Below are positions 9,101 to 17,924 of a stretch of 64,000 bases of DNA, in pieces. Origin of the DNA: Nostoc sp. UHCC 0870 (GTDB taxonomy: Bacteria; Cyanobacteriota; Cyanobacteriia; Cyanobacteriales; Nostocaceae). The first letter of the stretch is position 1, and each line of letters begins with the position of its first letter. The notes beneath the pieces are model-generated. The model did no database searches. It was not told the DNA's origin and worked only from the letters and a program-made list of their open reading frames with translations. Made by a program: the position numbers and the translations under genes. Where the stretch lies: assembly GCF_022063185.1 (NCBI RefSeq), contig NZ_CP091913.1, forward strand, positions 4,627,141-4,691,140. Direction: 5' to 3'.

Positions 9101-11161
9101 ATCAGCGATCGCAAAGAAGCTGAACAAGAATTGCAAGAATCACGCACAATGTTGCAATTGGTACTAGATACGATTCCCCAACGTGTCTTTTGGAAAGACT
9201 GCAATTTGCGTTATTTAGGCTGCAACCCAGCATTTGCCCAAGATGCCAGATTAACCTCGCCAAATGCGATCGTGGGCAAGACTGACTTCGACTTACCTTG
9301 GGTAAATTTAGCATCCCTGTACCGTGCAGATGACACAGATGTGATCAACACCAAAAAATCTAAACTGGGTTACGAAGAACCAATGGAAAACCAGGCTGGT
9401 CCTCATATTTGGGTAAGAACTAGCAAAATTCCCTTAACTAATAGTGTCGGAGAAGTGATTGGTATTCTGGGATCTTACGAAGATATTACCGAACGTAAAC
9501 AAGCTGAAGAAGAACTGCGGCACACAAATGAGCAATTAGCCAATGCCAACGCCGAACTAGCCCGTGCTACTCGCCTCAAAGATGAATTTCTAGCTAACAT
9601 GAGTCATGAATTGCGAACTCCCTTAAACGCCATTCTGGGTATGTCTGAGGGGCTTCAAGAAGCTGTGTTTGGTGCGATCAACGCACAACAAGCAAAAGCG
9701 ATCGCCACCATTGAGCGCAGTGGTAGACATCTCCTAGAACTAATTAATGACATCCTAGATTTATCCAAAATTGAATCAGGCAAACTAGAACTACAACTGA
9801 GTGAAGTTGCGATTAAAAGCCTTTGTCATGCTAGCGTTACCTTTATCAAACAGATGGCATGGAAAAAAGATATTCGCCTGATGACTGACATTCCTGATCA
9901 TCTTGACAGTATCCAAGCAGATGATCGTCGTCTACGTCAGGTACTCATCAATCTACTAAGCAACGCCGTCAAGTTCACCCCAGAAGGGGGATCTGTGACA
10001 CTCAAGGTTTGGCTAGAGGGCGTAGAGGCAATAAATCCTCCCTTGTCTCCCCCTGTCCCCTGTCAAGAGTCCCCTGTCCCCTATCCCCCCTCCCCTCACA
10101 TCTGCTTCTCGATTACTGACACTGGTATCGGTATCGCCCCTGAAGACATCGATAAGCTATTTGAGCCTTTTATTCAGTTGGACAGCAACCTCAACCGCCA
10201 GTACAACGGTACGGGTCTAGGTTTGGCACTGGTAAAACGAATTACTGCCTTACACGGCGGAACAGTCTCTGTCAGCAGTCAAGTCGGACAGGGTAGTTGT
10301 TTTACTGTCCGTATTCCCTACGTGACGAGGGATCATCTTCCTATCAAGCCCATAATAGCTTCATTACCCAAACATGACTTAATCGCCAACAATGCTCCAG
10401 TTTTGATGATCGAAGATTCCATTCCTGCGGCTGACCAAATTAATCGCTACCTCAGCGAGATAGGAATGGAATGTGTGGTCTATACAATGGGTGAAGGAGC
10501 AGTAGCAGAAGTGATGCGTGTTCAGCCTGCACTAGTAATTCTGGATCTGCAACTGCCAAACCTATCAGGTTGGGAAGTGCTGAAGCAACTCAAACTCAAC
10601 CCACAAACTAAAGAAATTCCAGTCCTGATCATCTCCGTAATGGATGAGCGCATCAAAGGACTAGCTGAAGGAGCATTTGCATATTTGGTGAAACCTATTA
10701 ACCGGACTCAATTTCAGGCAACTCTAGAGCAATTGCAACATTTAGCCCGTGCTGATGCGCCTGCCATAGATATAGTAGCGAAACCTGCTGTGGAGCATCC
10801 TTTGATTTTGCTGGCAGAAGACAATCAAGCCAACATCGATACAATGTCCGGCTATCTTGAAAGCCGAGGATATCGTCTGGCGATCGCCAACAATGGACAA
10901 CAAGCCATTGACCAGCTTCATGTTCAGCATCCCGACTTAATTGTGATGGACATTCAAATGCCGACAATGGACGGATTGGAAGCCATCCGCCGTATCCGTG
11001 AGCAGCCGCAATTTCTGCATATTCCCATAATTGCATTAACAGCACTAGCCATGCCAGGCGATCGCGAAACTTGTTTAACCGCAGGTGCTAATGAATATTT
11101 GACCAAACCGGTAAAACTCAAACAGCTGATAGTGACCATTCAACAACTTTTAACGAGGTAG
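6161..11161 (+). CDS. Giant hybrid sensor histidine kinase (REC-GAF-PASx6-HisKA-HATPase-REC-REC)
   Basis: This 1666-residue cytosolic kinase has, in order: a receiver-like domain (~8-125), a GAF domain (~150-300), six PAS/PAC modules (~325-1115), HisKA with H-box SHELRTPLNAILGM (His1149), an HATPase_c domain with DTGIGIAPED and GTGLGLAL boxes (~1255-1390) and two receivers with acceptors Asp1462 (VILDLQLP) and Asp1597 (IVMDIQMP). The N-terminal receiver has Asn60 where the Asp should be (DIILLNFLLPDGNG) and is probably not phosphorylated. The GAF domain has DTCF (212-215) and an LTDCH pair (Cys242-His243), which resemble cyanobacteriochrome bilin-binding signatures. An STRR-like stretch (10036-10099) adds a Pro-rich loop inside the ATPase domain. 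No signal or membrane segment is seen. It lies 132 bp upstream of a second receiver-kinase gene, possibly co-transcribed. The stimulus is unknown. Confidence 0.9.
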   Translation: MSHSSCLTILVIDNCIEDWVTFRQFLQHDRLYTYRIWEFETATQAMAWCQQGISDIILLNFLLPDGNGLEFLGELRQLVSHTQSAIILLTEKEDAAIAVRAMKSGAQDYLVKNQLTPETLQAAIHDAVAQRHQNWQLEQSREQKQLINAIALRIRQSLKLKEILAVTAKEVRLFLQTDRVVIYQFDSDMSGTVVAESVLSDWTVSLGKQIQDTCFQQGAGVEYLLGKTRAINNIYQADLTDCHVQMLEQFEVKANLVVPILVSNRLWGLLIAHQCTAPRQWQVMELELLEQLAVQIAIAIQQASAYEIARTQLRERKRAEKTLRESEERFRSTFEQAAVGISHVSLSGQFLRFNQRFAHITRYPQAELMTLTFQEITYPEDLAADLEQLQILLAGDIQTYSMEKRYICKDGAIVWIKLTVSLVRDTLGTPQYLIGVVEDISERILAQQALQQLNQELETRVTQRTAALQESEERWQLSLRGSNDGIWDWNLKTNQVFFSTRWKKIRGFADDEISSSLEEWSSRIHPDDRDRIIAAVDDHLHHKTPFFQEEYRVQCKDSSYLWVLDRGQALWDEAGNVIRMSGSETDITSRKQAEAEFFELMNLQQAILECTDYAIISTNSQGMIQVFNSAAQKMLGYTSEEVVGLVTPLIFHDPEELKQQAQALSQELGREITPGEELILKNQSGGNQDEWTFIRKDGSRFPVSLSVKPLSNSEGEIIGGVGIANDITQQKQIEAQLRKNTANLTAAQRIAHLGSWEMNLQTQEVIWSEEVFRIFGRNPESDTPTYDEMLECIHPEDRDYRNSVVQQAIALGLCYDVEYRFYRPDQSLRYLLSRGEVICDADGQPRQLLGTILDITDRKQAEQELIRNRDLREVIFNESTDALFLVDPTTLTTVECNWRAVELFEAANKAELLGIEGHLLQRYQFSADETDAIVAQMQTKGFWSQEIEYVTRQGKFFWGNIAAKPITIADRTMNLVRVTDISDRKEAEQELQESRTMLQLVLDTIPQRVFWKDCNLRYLGCNPAFAQDARLTSPNAIVGKTDFDLPWVNLASLYRADDTDVINTKKSKLGYEEPMENQAGPHIWVRTSKIPLTNSVGEVIGILGSYEDITERKQAEEELRHTNEQLANANAELARATRLKDEFLANMSHELRTPLNAILGMSEGLQEAVFGAINAQQAKAIATIERSGRHLLELINDILDLSKIESGKLELQLSEVAIKSLCHASVTFIKQMAWKKDIRLMTDIPDHLDSIQADDRRLRQVLINLLSNAVKFTPEGGSVTLKVWLEGVEAINPPLSPPVPCQESPVPYPPSPHICFSITDTGIGIAPEDIDKLFEPFIQLDSNLNRQYNGTGLGLALVKRITALHGGTVSVSSQVGQGSCFTVRIPYVTRDHLPIKPIIASLPKHDLIANNAPVLMIEDSIPAADQINRYLSEIGMECVVYTMGEGAVAEVMRVQPALVILDLQLPNLSGWEVLKQLKLNPQTKEIPVLIISVMDERIKGLAEGAFAYLVKPINRTQFQATLEQLQHLARADAPAIDIVAKPAVEHPLILLAEDNQANIDTMSGYLESRGYRLAIANNGQQAIDQLHVQHPDLIVMDIQMPTMDGLEAIRRIREQPQFLHIPIIALTALAMPGDRETCLTAGANEYLTKPVKLKQLIVTIQQLLTR
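10036..10099. repeat. STRR-like C-rich repeat inside the kinase ATPase domain
   Basis: Imperfect CCCCTGT/CCCCTAT units encode the loop NPPLSPPVPCQESPVPYPPS between the KVWLEG strand and the HICFSITDTGIGI strand. The paralogous kinase at 12600-15890 has a shorter Pro/Ser loop at the same place. The frame is kept. Confidence 0.65.
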
Positions 11162-11274
11162 TGGAGCTTTTCGATGACCAAAGAAAAAAGGATACAAGCC
11201 CCTAAATTTATTTATGGAGAAGAAAAAAGTGAAACAGCATTAATTCAAGCTCCCGGATTTATCCGTGGGGTATT

Positions 11275-11308
11275 TAATTTTGAATTTTGAATTTTGAATT
11301 TTGAATTG
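11275..11308. repeat. Tandem heptamer AATTTTG
   Basis: Four to five head-to-tail copies of a 7-bp AATTTTG unit lie immediately before the receiver-kinase gene. The longest open frame reads into the repeat, so a start at 11294 would place repeat-encoded residues at the N-terminus. Confidence 0.75.
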
Positions 11309-11320
11309 GAGCGAAGCGAC

Positions 11321-12397
11321 TTGACTAATCAACCCTCTATTTTGGTAATTGATGATGAACCGGATAACTTTGATGTGATTGAAACTTTGCTAGATAGTGA
11401 AGGCTACCAATTACATTATGCTCCTACTGGTCAACAAGCTATTGATCGCCTACATATTTTTCAGCCTGATGTGATTTTATTGGATGTGATGATGCCTGAT
11501 CTCGATGGTATGCAAGTATGTCGGCAGATCAAATCTGACTCGCAATGGCAGTCTGTTCCTATTATTATGGTGACAGCATTAACTGCTAAAGAAGACCTGG
11601 CTCGGTGTATAGCAGCAGGGGCGGATGATTTTATTAGTAAACCTGTCAACGGTGTAGAGTTAAGAGCCAGAGTTCATTCCATGTTGCGGATGAAGCAGCA
11701 GTACGATAACTTGCAGACCTTGCTGAATCTGCGCGAAGATATGGTCAATATGATTGTCCATGACCTGCGGAATCCACTTACTAGTATTGTCCTCTCAAAT
11801 GAGATTCTCCGGTTGCCAGATTTGTCCCTTCAACAGCAGCAACGCAAGCTAGATCAAATAACCATCGCATCTCAACAAATGCAATCCTTGATTGATAGCT
11901 TGCTAATCATGGCTAAGTTAGAATCGGGAAAAATGGTTCTTAACTATACAGAATTAGACCTACGTGCGCTCTGCATTTCCGCCTTAGCAGATGTTGAGGC
12001 GATCGCTCTCCAAAAAAACCTCAATCTTGTGAGTGAATTACCCAATTCCGGTGGCATTGTTAAAGCAGATGCACCCATCTTTCGCCGCGTCCTGGATAAT
12101 TTACTCTCCAATGCAATTAAGTTTTCCCCATCAAATTCTCAAGTTACCTTGAAGGCAGAGTATTTAACAGCAGGGGCTAAATTACAAGTCCTTGATTCTG
12201 GTTCAGGAGTTGCTCATAACTTACGACAAAGCATTTTTGAGAAATATGATATTGGCACGCGGATGCCAGAAGTTTCGCAAATTGGTTTAGGATTGGCTTT
12301 TTGCAAAATGGCAATTGAAGCACATCACGGTACTATTACTGTTGAAGATAATCATCCGAAGGGGACTATTTTTACAATCTTCTTACAGTGTGTTTGA
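11321..12397 (+). CDS. Response regulator-histidine kinase (REC-HisKA-HATPase)
   Basis: The protein has an N-terminal receiver (ILVIDDEPDNFDVIETLL; acceptor Asp in DVILLDVMMPDLDG), then a HisKA domain with H-box IVHDLRNPLTSI and an HATPase_c domain (NLLSNAIKFSP, DSGSGV, GLGLAF). It is soluble, about 358 residues, and has the architecture of short REC-HK proteins that receive phosphate or act together with a neighbouring hybrid kinase. I chose the TTG at 11321 (preceded by GGAG with 9-base spacing). The open frame runs back to 11294, but those residues come from the heptamer repeat. The close 3' position to the giant kinase suggests a shared operon; a direct phosphorelay is inference. Confidence 0.85.
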   Translation: MTNQPSILVIDDEPDNFDVIETLLDSEGYQLHYAPTGQQAIDRLHIFQPDVILLDVMMPDLDGMQVCRQIKSDSQWQSVPIIMVTALTAKEDLARCIAAGADDFISKPVNGVELRARVHSMLRMKQQYDNLQTLLNLREDMVNMIVHDLRNPLTSIVLSNEILRLPDLSLQQQQRKLDQITIASQQMQSLIDSLLIMAKLESGKMVLNYTELDLRALCISALADVEAIALQKNLNLVSELPNSGGIVKADAPIFRRVLDNLLSNAIKFSPSNSQVTLKAEYLTAGAKLQVLDSGSGVAHNLRQSIFEKYDIGTRMPEVSQIGLGLAFCKMAIEAHHGTITVEDNHPKGTIFTIFLQCV

Positions 12398-12410
12398 GGC
12401 AGGGGGAAGG

Positions 12411-12493
12411 GGACAGGTGACAGGTGACAGGTGACAGGTGACAGGTGACAGGTGACAGGGGACAGGGGACAGGTGACAGGTGACAGGTGACAG
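12411..12493. repeat. STRR: GACAGGT heptamer array
   Basis: More than ten consecutive copies of GACAGGT, with some GACAGGG variants, lie between two convergent kinase genes. This is typical of the short tandemly repeated repetitive sequences of heterocystous cyanobacteria. Copy number is likely to vary between strains. Confidence 0.9.
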
Positions 12494-12553
12494 AGGGAGA
12501 AAGAAAAATATAGCGGTTCTCAGCACCGACTAAACGCCGCGCTACCGCTAACA

Positions 12554-12617
12554 CCACTCAGAACTCAGAACTCAGCACTCAGCACTCAGCACTCAGCACT
12601 CAGCACTCAGCACTCAC
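12554..12617. repeat. STRR: CTCAGCA/CTCAGAA heptamer array overlapping a stop codon
   Basis: About nine copies of a CTCAGCA-type heptamer run into the 3' end of the minus-strand kinase. On that strand the repeat encodes the last residues (Ser-Ala-Glu-Cys) and supplies the TGA stop at 12602-12600. Confidence 0.85.
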
Positions 12618-15600
12618 TCGGTCTATTGTTGCTTGCAGTTCTTTTAAATGCACTGGTTTAGCTAAATACTCATTAGCTCCGCCTGCCAAACATTTTTCGC
12701 GATCGCCTGGCATGGCTAAGGCTGTCAGGGCAATAATAGGGATGTGGACTAGTTCTGATATACTGCGGATACGGCCTATTGCTTCCAGTCCATCAATTCC
12801 AGGCATTTGGATATCCATCAAAATTACATTGGGTTTGTACTCTTGTGCAAGGTTAATTGCCTCTTCGCCATTTTTGGCAACAATTACCTGATACCCCCGC
12901 ACAGTTAGGTACGCAGAAAAAGTATCGATGTTGGCTTGATTATCTTCTGCTAGCAGAATTAGCAATTGTTCGCGTATAGAAGAAGTGAGAGAGGTAGATT
13001 GTCTCTCCTCGGAATTGTTCTCAGGCTTTAATGCTTGGGGCTTCTCCCTGTCTGGTATTTCTAAATAAGGCAAGGTGACAGTGAAACAACTCCCTTCACC
13101 CAAATTACTCACCACATCAATACTGCCGTTTTGCAATTCCACCAGGCGGCTAACTAATGCCAAACCTAAACCTGTGCCAGCGTACTGGCGATTCAGGTTA
13201 CTATCCACTTGCACAAAAGATTGGAAGAGTTTGGGTATATCTGCTTGAGCGATGCCAATACCAGTATCGCTAACAGAAAATTTGATATGAGGAGACTGGG
13301 GATAGGGGATAGGGGAAGAGAAGGAAGAATTTACTTCTTCTGTTCCATTCTGCGCCTCTAACGTCTCTAGCCAAACCTTGAGCGTCACTGATCCTCCTGA
13401 CGGAGTGAATTTAACAGCATTACTCAATAAATTAATGAGTATTTGGCGAGTTCGCAGTTCATCTAAGGCAATTTCATCAGCATTATAGGGAATATCTAGA
13501 TTTAGTTCGATATTTTTGCTAATGGCTATTTGCTTGACAAAACTCATACTGGAATTGCACAAGTTGTTAATCGAGACTGGCGCAATCTGCAATTCCACTT
13601 TGCCGGACTCAATTTTTGCCAGATCCAGAATGTCATTAATCAAAGCCAGTAGATGTTCACCACTACTTTCAATGGTGGCGATCGCTTTTTTTTGTAGTGA
13701 ATTTAATTCCCCAAAAATGTTTTCCTGTAGACCTTCTGACATTCCCAGGATGGCATTTAGGGGTGTCCGCAATTCATGGCTCATGCTAGCCAGAAATTCG
13801 CTCTTGGCTTGGTTGGCGGCATCTGCTGCTGTTTGCATATTCTGTGCTTCTTCTAGCAGTTTTGCCTGTTGTATTGCCACGCCTAACTGTGTAGCAATTT
13901 GAGTGATAAATTCTTTTTCTTTTGTCCGCCATTGACGCGCACCTGAACACTGCTGAATAGACAGTAGACCCCAAAGTCTTTCTCCAATAAACAGAGGTGC
14001 TATCAGGTAGGCTTTGATCTGAAATTGAGCCAGAGTTGCCAGATAGCAAGGAGTTAGTTCTGTTTTGTCTATATCCTCTAGGGTATAAAACTGTTTGTCA
14101 GAGTGATGGGTGACATAGTTACGAAAACAATCATCTCGAATGGGGATAGCTATTGCAGAAGCATAGCCTGTACCCACATCTTCGGAGATAATTTCACCTA
14201 ATGTAAAATCAGATTCAGGATCAAAGCGAAACACCCCTACACGATCAGCATTTAGCAGTTGGCGGACTTCTTGAGTGGTGGCTTTAAATATCTTGCTTAA
14301 GTCCAAGGATTCGCGAATTTTGGTAATCACGCCCATCAATGTTTGCTGTTGGTCGGCAAAAATTGACAAATCCTTGGCGAGTTTCTCCGCCAAAGTTCGC
14401 TTTTGGTCGGCGATGATGGTTGATTGCTGCAACTCTACTGTGCGAATTTCTACCTGTTGCTCCAAATTAGCATTGAGGAGTTGCACTTGATTGTATAGTT
14501 GATACTGTTTAACAGCAGAGGAAAATCGCTCACTCATGGCTTGAGCTAGGCGAATATCAGCTTCTATCCATGCTTGTGCTTGACCTTTTTTTATTTGCTG
14601 CCAGGCCTCAAAGGATTTCCGGGGCGATAATTGGCGGGAGTCTGGTTGATGATAACCTGCCCACATCAGTTTTTGGTCAGCTTCATCTCGAAAAATACTG
14701 AGACTACCTAGCACTTCCTGACCAAAGTAAAGTGGCATAATCAGTACACCCCGAATCTGCGTTGCTTCAAAGGCAGCAGTTAGGGTACGAAACAGAGGCT
14801 CTTTGTAGATGTCAGCGATCGCCCAGATATCAGTTTCAGTTTCTAATGTTTGCGGCACTTCCTTTAGAGCATACATTGACCGCATCCATTGCACTGACCA
14901 AGGTTTGCTGGCAGTATTAGCATCCCCTTGGGCATCATTTTTAACTAATACTGATTTGAGATAATTCTGCCATAGGATATTTTCCTCAATGGGTCTACCA
15001 GTTGCCCGATCTAGGGGTTCTGGTTGTGTACCGCAGACATAGACTTCAGCATTCTGGGTAGTATTTTGACTTGATAGATACAAGCGTCCACCAGATCCTT
15101 GAAAGACCTGAACAACTTCCTCAAGTGCGTCTTGGAGTTGGACTGTGGGTGTGGTGTGGAGTAATGTGGTGACACGGTTAATATTGGCTTCCTGTTTGGC
15201 TTGTTCACGCACACGTTCGAGTAGAATTGATTGGGCGATCGCGATCGATACCTGATCTACAACCGACTGAATAAACAATAACTCCTCTTCTGTAACAACC
15301 CGTGATTCTGAATGATGGGATACCAACAAACCCCAAAGGTAGTCATTGCTAGGCAACAATGGTAGTGGAGTTTTACTCGAATTTGTGGCTTCGATCACAA
15401 TCGGCACTACCACAGAAGACTTGACTCCCATTGCGTTCATGTACTCTCGATGGCAAGGGTCTACAGGGCGATAGCGAATATCTGGAGACTCCAGATATTT
15501 CCCTGTTGCTATACAGTCCAATGGGCTGATGCCAATTTGATGGGAGTCTAAATCAATAATTGTGCGCTGACGTGCGCGTAAATATAATTCGCGGGCATAG

Positions 15601-15890
15601 GGTGGAATGTCATCAGCTGGAAAATGCAAGTCTAATAGAGAAGGGAGGCGATCTTCGCAAATTGATTCTGCAATGACTAAACCGTGACCATCTGGTTGAA
15701 ACTGGTAAATCTTGACTCGATCAGTTCCCAAAAATAGACGAACTTCCGCAACAGTAGCAGACAGGATTTTTTGCAATTCTAATGATTGTCGAATGCGGTT
15801 GCTAATACGATGTAGCATTAACTGCTGTGTCAGACTGCCTGATTGCTCTTGAACACTACCTTGATCATCCTGTTTGTTTGCTGCGTTCAT
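12600..15890 (-). CDS. Hybrid sensor histidine kinase with three GAF domains (GAFx3-HisKA-HATPase-REC)
   Basis: This 1096-residue soluble kinase has GAF1 (~28-225), GAF2 (~240-465), GAF3 (~510-680), HisKA with SHELRTPLNAILGM (His705), HATPase_c (~800-945) and a C-terminal receiver with Asp1026 (VILMDIQMP). GAF1 contains FPADDIPPYARELYLR and a DPCHREYMNAMGV segment (Cys146-His147), close to the chromophore-attachment signature of phytochrome and cyanobacteriochrome GAF domains. GAF3 has DDCF (586-589) and PCY (Cys615). It could therefore be a light sensor, but unliganded GAFs can keep similar residues. The kinase core is closely related to that of the 6161-11161 protein, so the two look like paralogues. 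The last residues and the stop codon come from a heptamer repeat. Confidence 0.9.
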   Translation of the reverse strand: MNAANKQDDQGSVQEQSGSLTQQLMLHRISNRIRQSLELQKILSATVAEVRLFLGTDRVKIYQFQPDGHGLVIAESICEDRLPSLLDLHFPADDIPPYARELYLRARQRTIIDLDSHQIGISPLDCIATGKYLESPDIRYRPVDPCHREYMNAMGVKSSVVVPIVIEATNSSKTPLPLLPSNDYLWGLLVSHHSESRVVTEEELLFIQSVVDQVSIAIAQSILLERVREQAKQEANINRVTTLLHTTPTVQLQDALEEVVQVFQGSGGRLYLSSQNTTQNAEVYVCGTQPEPLDRATGRPIEENILWQNYLKSVLVKNDAQGDANTASKPWSVQWMRSMYALKEVPQTLETETDIWAIADIYKEPLFRTLTAAFEATQIRGVLIMPLYFGQEVLGSLSIFRDEADQKLMWAGYHQPDSRQLSPRKSFEAWQQIKKGQAQAWIEADIRLAQAMSERFSSAVKQYQLYNQVQLLNANLEQQVEIRTVELQQSTIIADQKRTLAEKLAKDLSIFADQQQTLMGVITKIRESLDLSKIFKATTQEVRQLLNADRVGVFRFDPESDFTLGEIISEDVGTGYASAIAIPIRDDCFRNYVTHHSDKQFYTLEDIDKTELTPCYLATLAQFQIKAYLIAPLFIGERLWGLLSIQQCSGARQWRTKEKEFITQIATQLGVAIQQAKLLEEAQNMQTAADAANQAKSEFLASMSHELRTPLNAILGMSEGLQENIFGELNSLQKKAIATIESSGEHLLALINDILDLAKIESGKVELQIAPVSINNLCNSSMSFVKQIAISKNIELNLDIPYNADEIALDELRTRQILINLLSNAVKFTPSGGSVTLKVWLETLEAQNGTEEVNSSFSSPIPYPQSPHIKFSVSDTGIGIAQADIPKLFQSFVQVDSNLNRQYAGTGLGLALVSRLVELQNGSIDVVSNLGEGSCFTVTLPYLEIPDREKPQALKPENNSEERQSTSLTSSIREQLLILLAEDNQANIDTFSAYLTVRGYQVIVAKNGEEAINLAQEYKPNVILMDIQMPGIDGLEAIGRIRSISELVHIPIIALTALAMPGDREKCLAGGANEYLAKPVHLKELQATIDRVSAEC

Positions 15891-16000
15891 TGAAAGAGAA
15901 GTACAGAATATCTACTGATGTAGTATAGGATAAGCTAACATGAGGGGTTCAACATTAGATATTTTACGTATAAATTTAAATTTTTTTTAAAATATAAATT

Positions 16001-16495
16001 ATGCACAAACGCTATTTTCTCAAAACTGGTGCTGCATTAGTTAGCACAGCCTTATTACCGCCAATTCTTTTACAGAGGTTAAACATCATGGCAACTTCTA
16101 AAACTGACTTTGAAATTACTAAAACTGATGCAGAATGGCGTACAGTTCTATCCCCCGAACAGTTTCGGGTGCTGCGTCAACATGGTACAGAACGAGCTTT
16201 TACTAGCCCACTCGATAAGCAATATGGTGAGGGTACTTATGTCTGTGCTGCCTGTGAACAGCCGTTGTTTAAATCAGACACCAAATTTAACAGTGGCACT
16301 GGCTGGCCTAGCTTTTTTGCCCCCATCGAAGGTGCAATTGCTACTACTGTAGATCGGGCGTTTTTTATGACCAGAGTTGAAATACATTGTAGCCGTTGTG
16401 GTGGGCATTTAGGCCATGTTTTTGAAGATGGCCCTGCACCCACAGGCCAGCGTTATTGCATGAATGGTGTAGCAATGCAGTTTATCCCTGCTTAA
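16001..16495 (+). CDS. msrB: Peptide-methionine (R)-S-oxide reductase MsrB, probably exported
   Basis: The enzyme reduces methionine-R-sulfoxide in proteins. The 164-residue product has the zinc-binding CxxC pairs CAAC and CSRC, the GTGWPSFF signature and the catalytic RYCMNGVAM segment with the nucleophilic Cys. A hydrophobic leader (KRYFLKTGAALVSTALLPPILL), reminiscent of a Tat signal with Lys-Arg in place of the twin Arg, precedes the domain and suggests a periplasmic or thylakoid-lumen form. If translation began at the internal ATG at 16088 the leader would be lost and the enzyme cytosolic. The gene is monocistronic, with a short palindromic repeat (16502-16524) right after the stop. Confidence 0.9.
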   Translation: MHKRYFLKTGAALVSTALLPPILLQRLNIMATSKTDFEITKTDAEWRTVLSPEQFRVLRQHGTERAFTSPLDKQYGEGTYVCAACEQPLFKSDTKFNSGTGWPSFFAPIEGAIATTVDRAFFMTRVEIHCSRCGGHLGHVFEDGPAPTGQRYCMNGVAMQFIPA

Positions 16496-16501
16496 AGGTT
16501 T

Positions 16502-16524
16502 GTAGTGAGGGCTTCAGCCCTCAT
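16502..16524. repeat. Short palindromic repeat (GTAGTGAGGGCTTCAGCCCTCA family)
   Basis: This belongs to a family of near-perfect palindromes also found at 32870-32924 (two facing copies) and 55442-55467. It sits 7 bp after the msrB stop and could fold in the 3'-UTR, but it lacks a T tract. Confidence 0.6.
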
Positions 16525-16769
16525 CTAAATCATTGATTTTGCGATCGCTAATGTTGGCAACTTACTTAACATCAATTGCTTATATAACTTTATGTAACGT
16601 TTTTTCTAAATTCCCCCCTAAAAGTTGTCTATTATGTCATGATGGCAGTTGAGAGTTAATTCGGTTAACAGCATTTGTTTTTAGTATTGACAGGCTTTTT
16701 GCTTTTGGTATTGACAAACTTTTCTCCGAAATATAAATCTCTACACACTTATGATTTCGGAGACAATCT

Positions 16770-17087
16770 ATGTCAGTTTATGTAGGAAATCTTTCTTACG
16801 ACGTTACAGAAGAGAATCTAAATGCAGTTTTTGCAGAATACGGTTCTGTGAAACGCGTTCAGTTGCCTACTGATCGTGAAACAGGTCGTTTACGCGGCTT
16901 TGGTTTTGTGGAAATGGGTACAGAAGATGAAGAAACAGCTGCTATTGATGCACTCAATGGTGCGGAATGGATGGGACGTGACCTGAAAGTGAACAAGGCT
17001 AAACCCAGAGAAGAAAGAGGTTCATTTGGCGGTGGCGGTGGCGGTGGCGGTAACCGTGGTAGCTATGGTAAGAGTAACCGCTACTAA
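16770..17087 (+). CDS. RRM-type RNA-binding protein (cyanobacterial Rbp family)
   Basis: This 105-residue protein is one RNA recognition motif followed by a Gly-rich tail. RNP-2 is VYVGNL (residues 3-8) and RNP-1 is RGFGFVEM (about 42-49). The tail contains an eight-Gly run and ends GNRGSYGKSNRY. The family binds RNA and several members are cold-induced, which the sequence alone cannot show here. The start at 16770 directly gives the canonical MSVYVGNLSYDV N-terminus. A long untranslated leader (the preceding gene ends at 16495) would fit post-transcriptional control. A strong intrinsic terminator follows at 17150-17180. Confidence 0.93.
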   Translation: MSVYVGNLSYDVTEENLNAVFAEYGSVKRVQLPTDRETGRLRGFGFVEMGTEDEETAAIDALNGAEWMGRDLKVNKAKPREERGSFGGGGGGGGNRGSYGKSNRY

Positions 17088-17149
17088 GGTTCACATATTA
17101 AGCCATTTAAGCTAACCGCTTAATTGAAAAAATTAATTTGAGTTAGTAG

Positions 17150-17180
17150 GGGTTCAGGTATATTTACCTGAACCCTTTTT
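17150..17180 (+). terminator. Rho-independent terminator of the RNA-binding protein gene
   Basis: An 11-bp perfect stem, GGGTTCAGGTA pairing with TACCTGAACCC across a TATT loop, is followed directly by TTTTT. It lies 62 bp after the stop codon. Confidence 0.9.
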
Positions 17181-17481
17181 CACAGCAATCAGTGCTGAGT
17201 CCTGAGTAGAAGAATATTACGCTGCTCAATGCCTCGCTACCGCTAACAGCACTCGGAACTCTTCACATAACATCAAGCTACCAAGTTTTTATTTCCAGCA
17301 AAGCTAATATTTGAGAGCGTTGTTATGATAGGTTAACCGCGTAATAAATCACATATCTTATTTTTCTTTTTATTTTAGTTATAGGTTACTATATAATAAA
17401 GATGTAAGCTATTGAGCAAGTTGGATATAGAAATATATTTTACTTGCAAAGAGTAAATTTCTTAATTATTTTGAGGCTCAC

Positions 17482-17691
17482 TTGAAAATTAGAGCATTAG
17501 ATGTCAAAGCTGGCGATCGCATAGTTGCTTACTGCAATAACAAAATGCAAATCTGTAAAGTTAAAAGCATTTCAAATACTGAACAGATGAACATCACCCT
17601 TTCAGTATTCACATCAGAACATTATCGTGGCTGTCTAGTCTCAAGTGTAGTTCGCTTCCGCGATGATGCCTTAGTTGACTTGGTAAGCTAA
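17482..17691 (+). CDS. Conserved small protein of unknown function (69 aa)
   Basis: The frame starts at TTG 17482, chosen because GAGG lies 7 bp upstream and no ATG fits. The product (MKIRALDVKAGDRIVAYC...) is predicted to be mostly beta strands, with an opening reminiscent of small barrel or KOW-like folds, and ends VVRFRDDALVDLVS. I recognise no catalytic motif or targeting signal. It resembles small hypothetical proteins of Nostocales, but I cannot name the family. Codon use and GC are like the neighbours. Confidence 0.6.
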   Translation: MKIRALDVKAGDRIVAYCNNKMQICKVKSISNTEQMNITLSVFTSEHYRGCLVSSVVRFRDDALVDLVS

Positions 17692-17924
17692 AAATTCCTT
17701 ACTCAATTCAGTATTGATTGTAAACCTCAAAAGGTATGTGAATTTGTTGTAATCCCAAATTAATTTCCTGGCTGCATTTAACTTAATAGCAGCTAAGGTA
17801 GGATCAAATTCACTCCTCCCAATAATTTTACTCAAAATAATATAAAAAGCATAAACCAAGACTGGTAACTGCTGACTTTAACAGTAAACAGTTATCAGTT
17901 AAATCCTTGGGTCAATTCCTAGTT

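Noticed and set aside
10698..11045. Antisense frame over the last receiver of the giant kinase
   Set aside because: The plus-strand receiver domain is unambiguous; the antisense frame has no domain.
17150..17180. Possible riboswitch downstream of the RNA-binding protein gene
   Set aside because: A single perfect stem followed by TTTTT is a simple intrinsic terminator; there is no further conserved structure.
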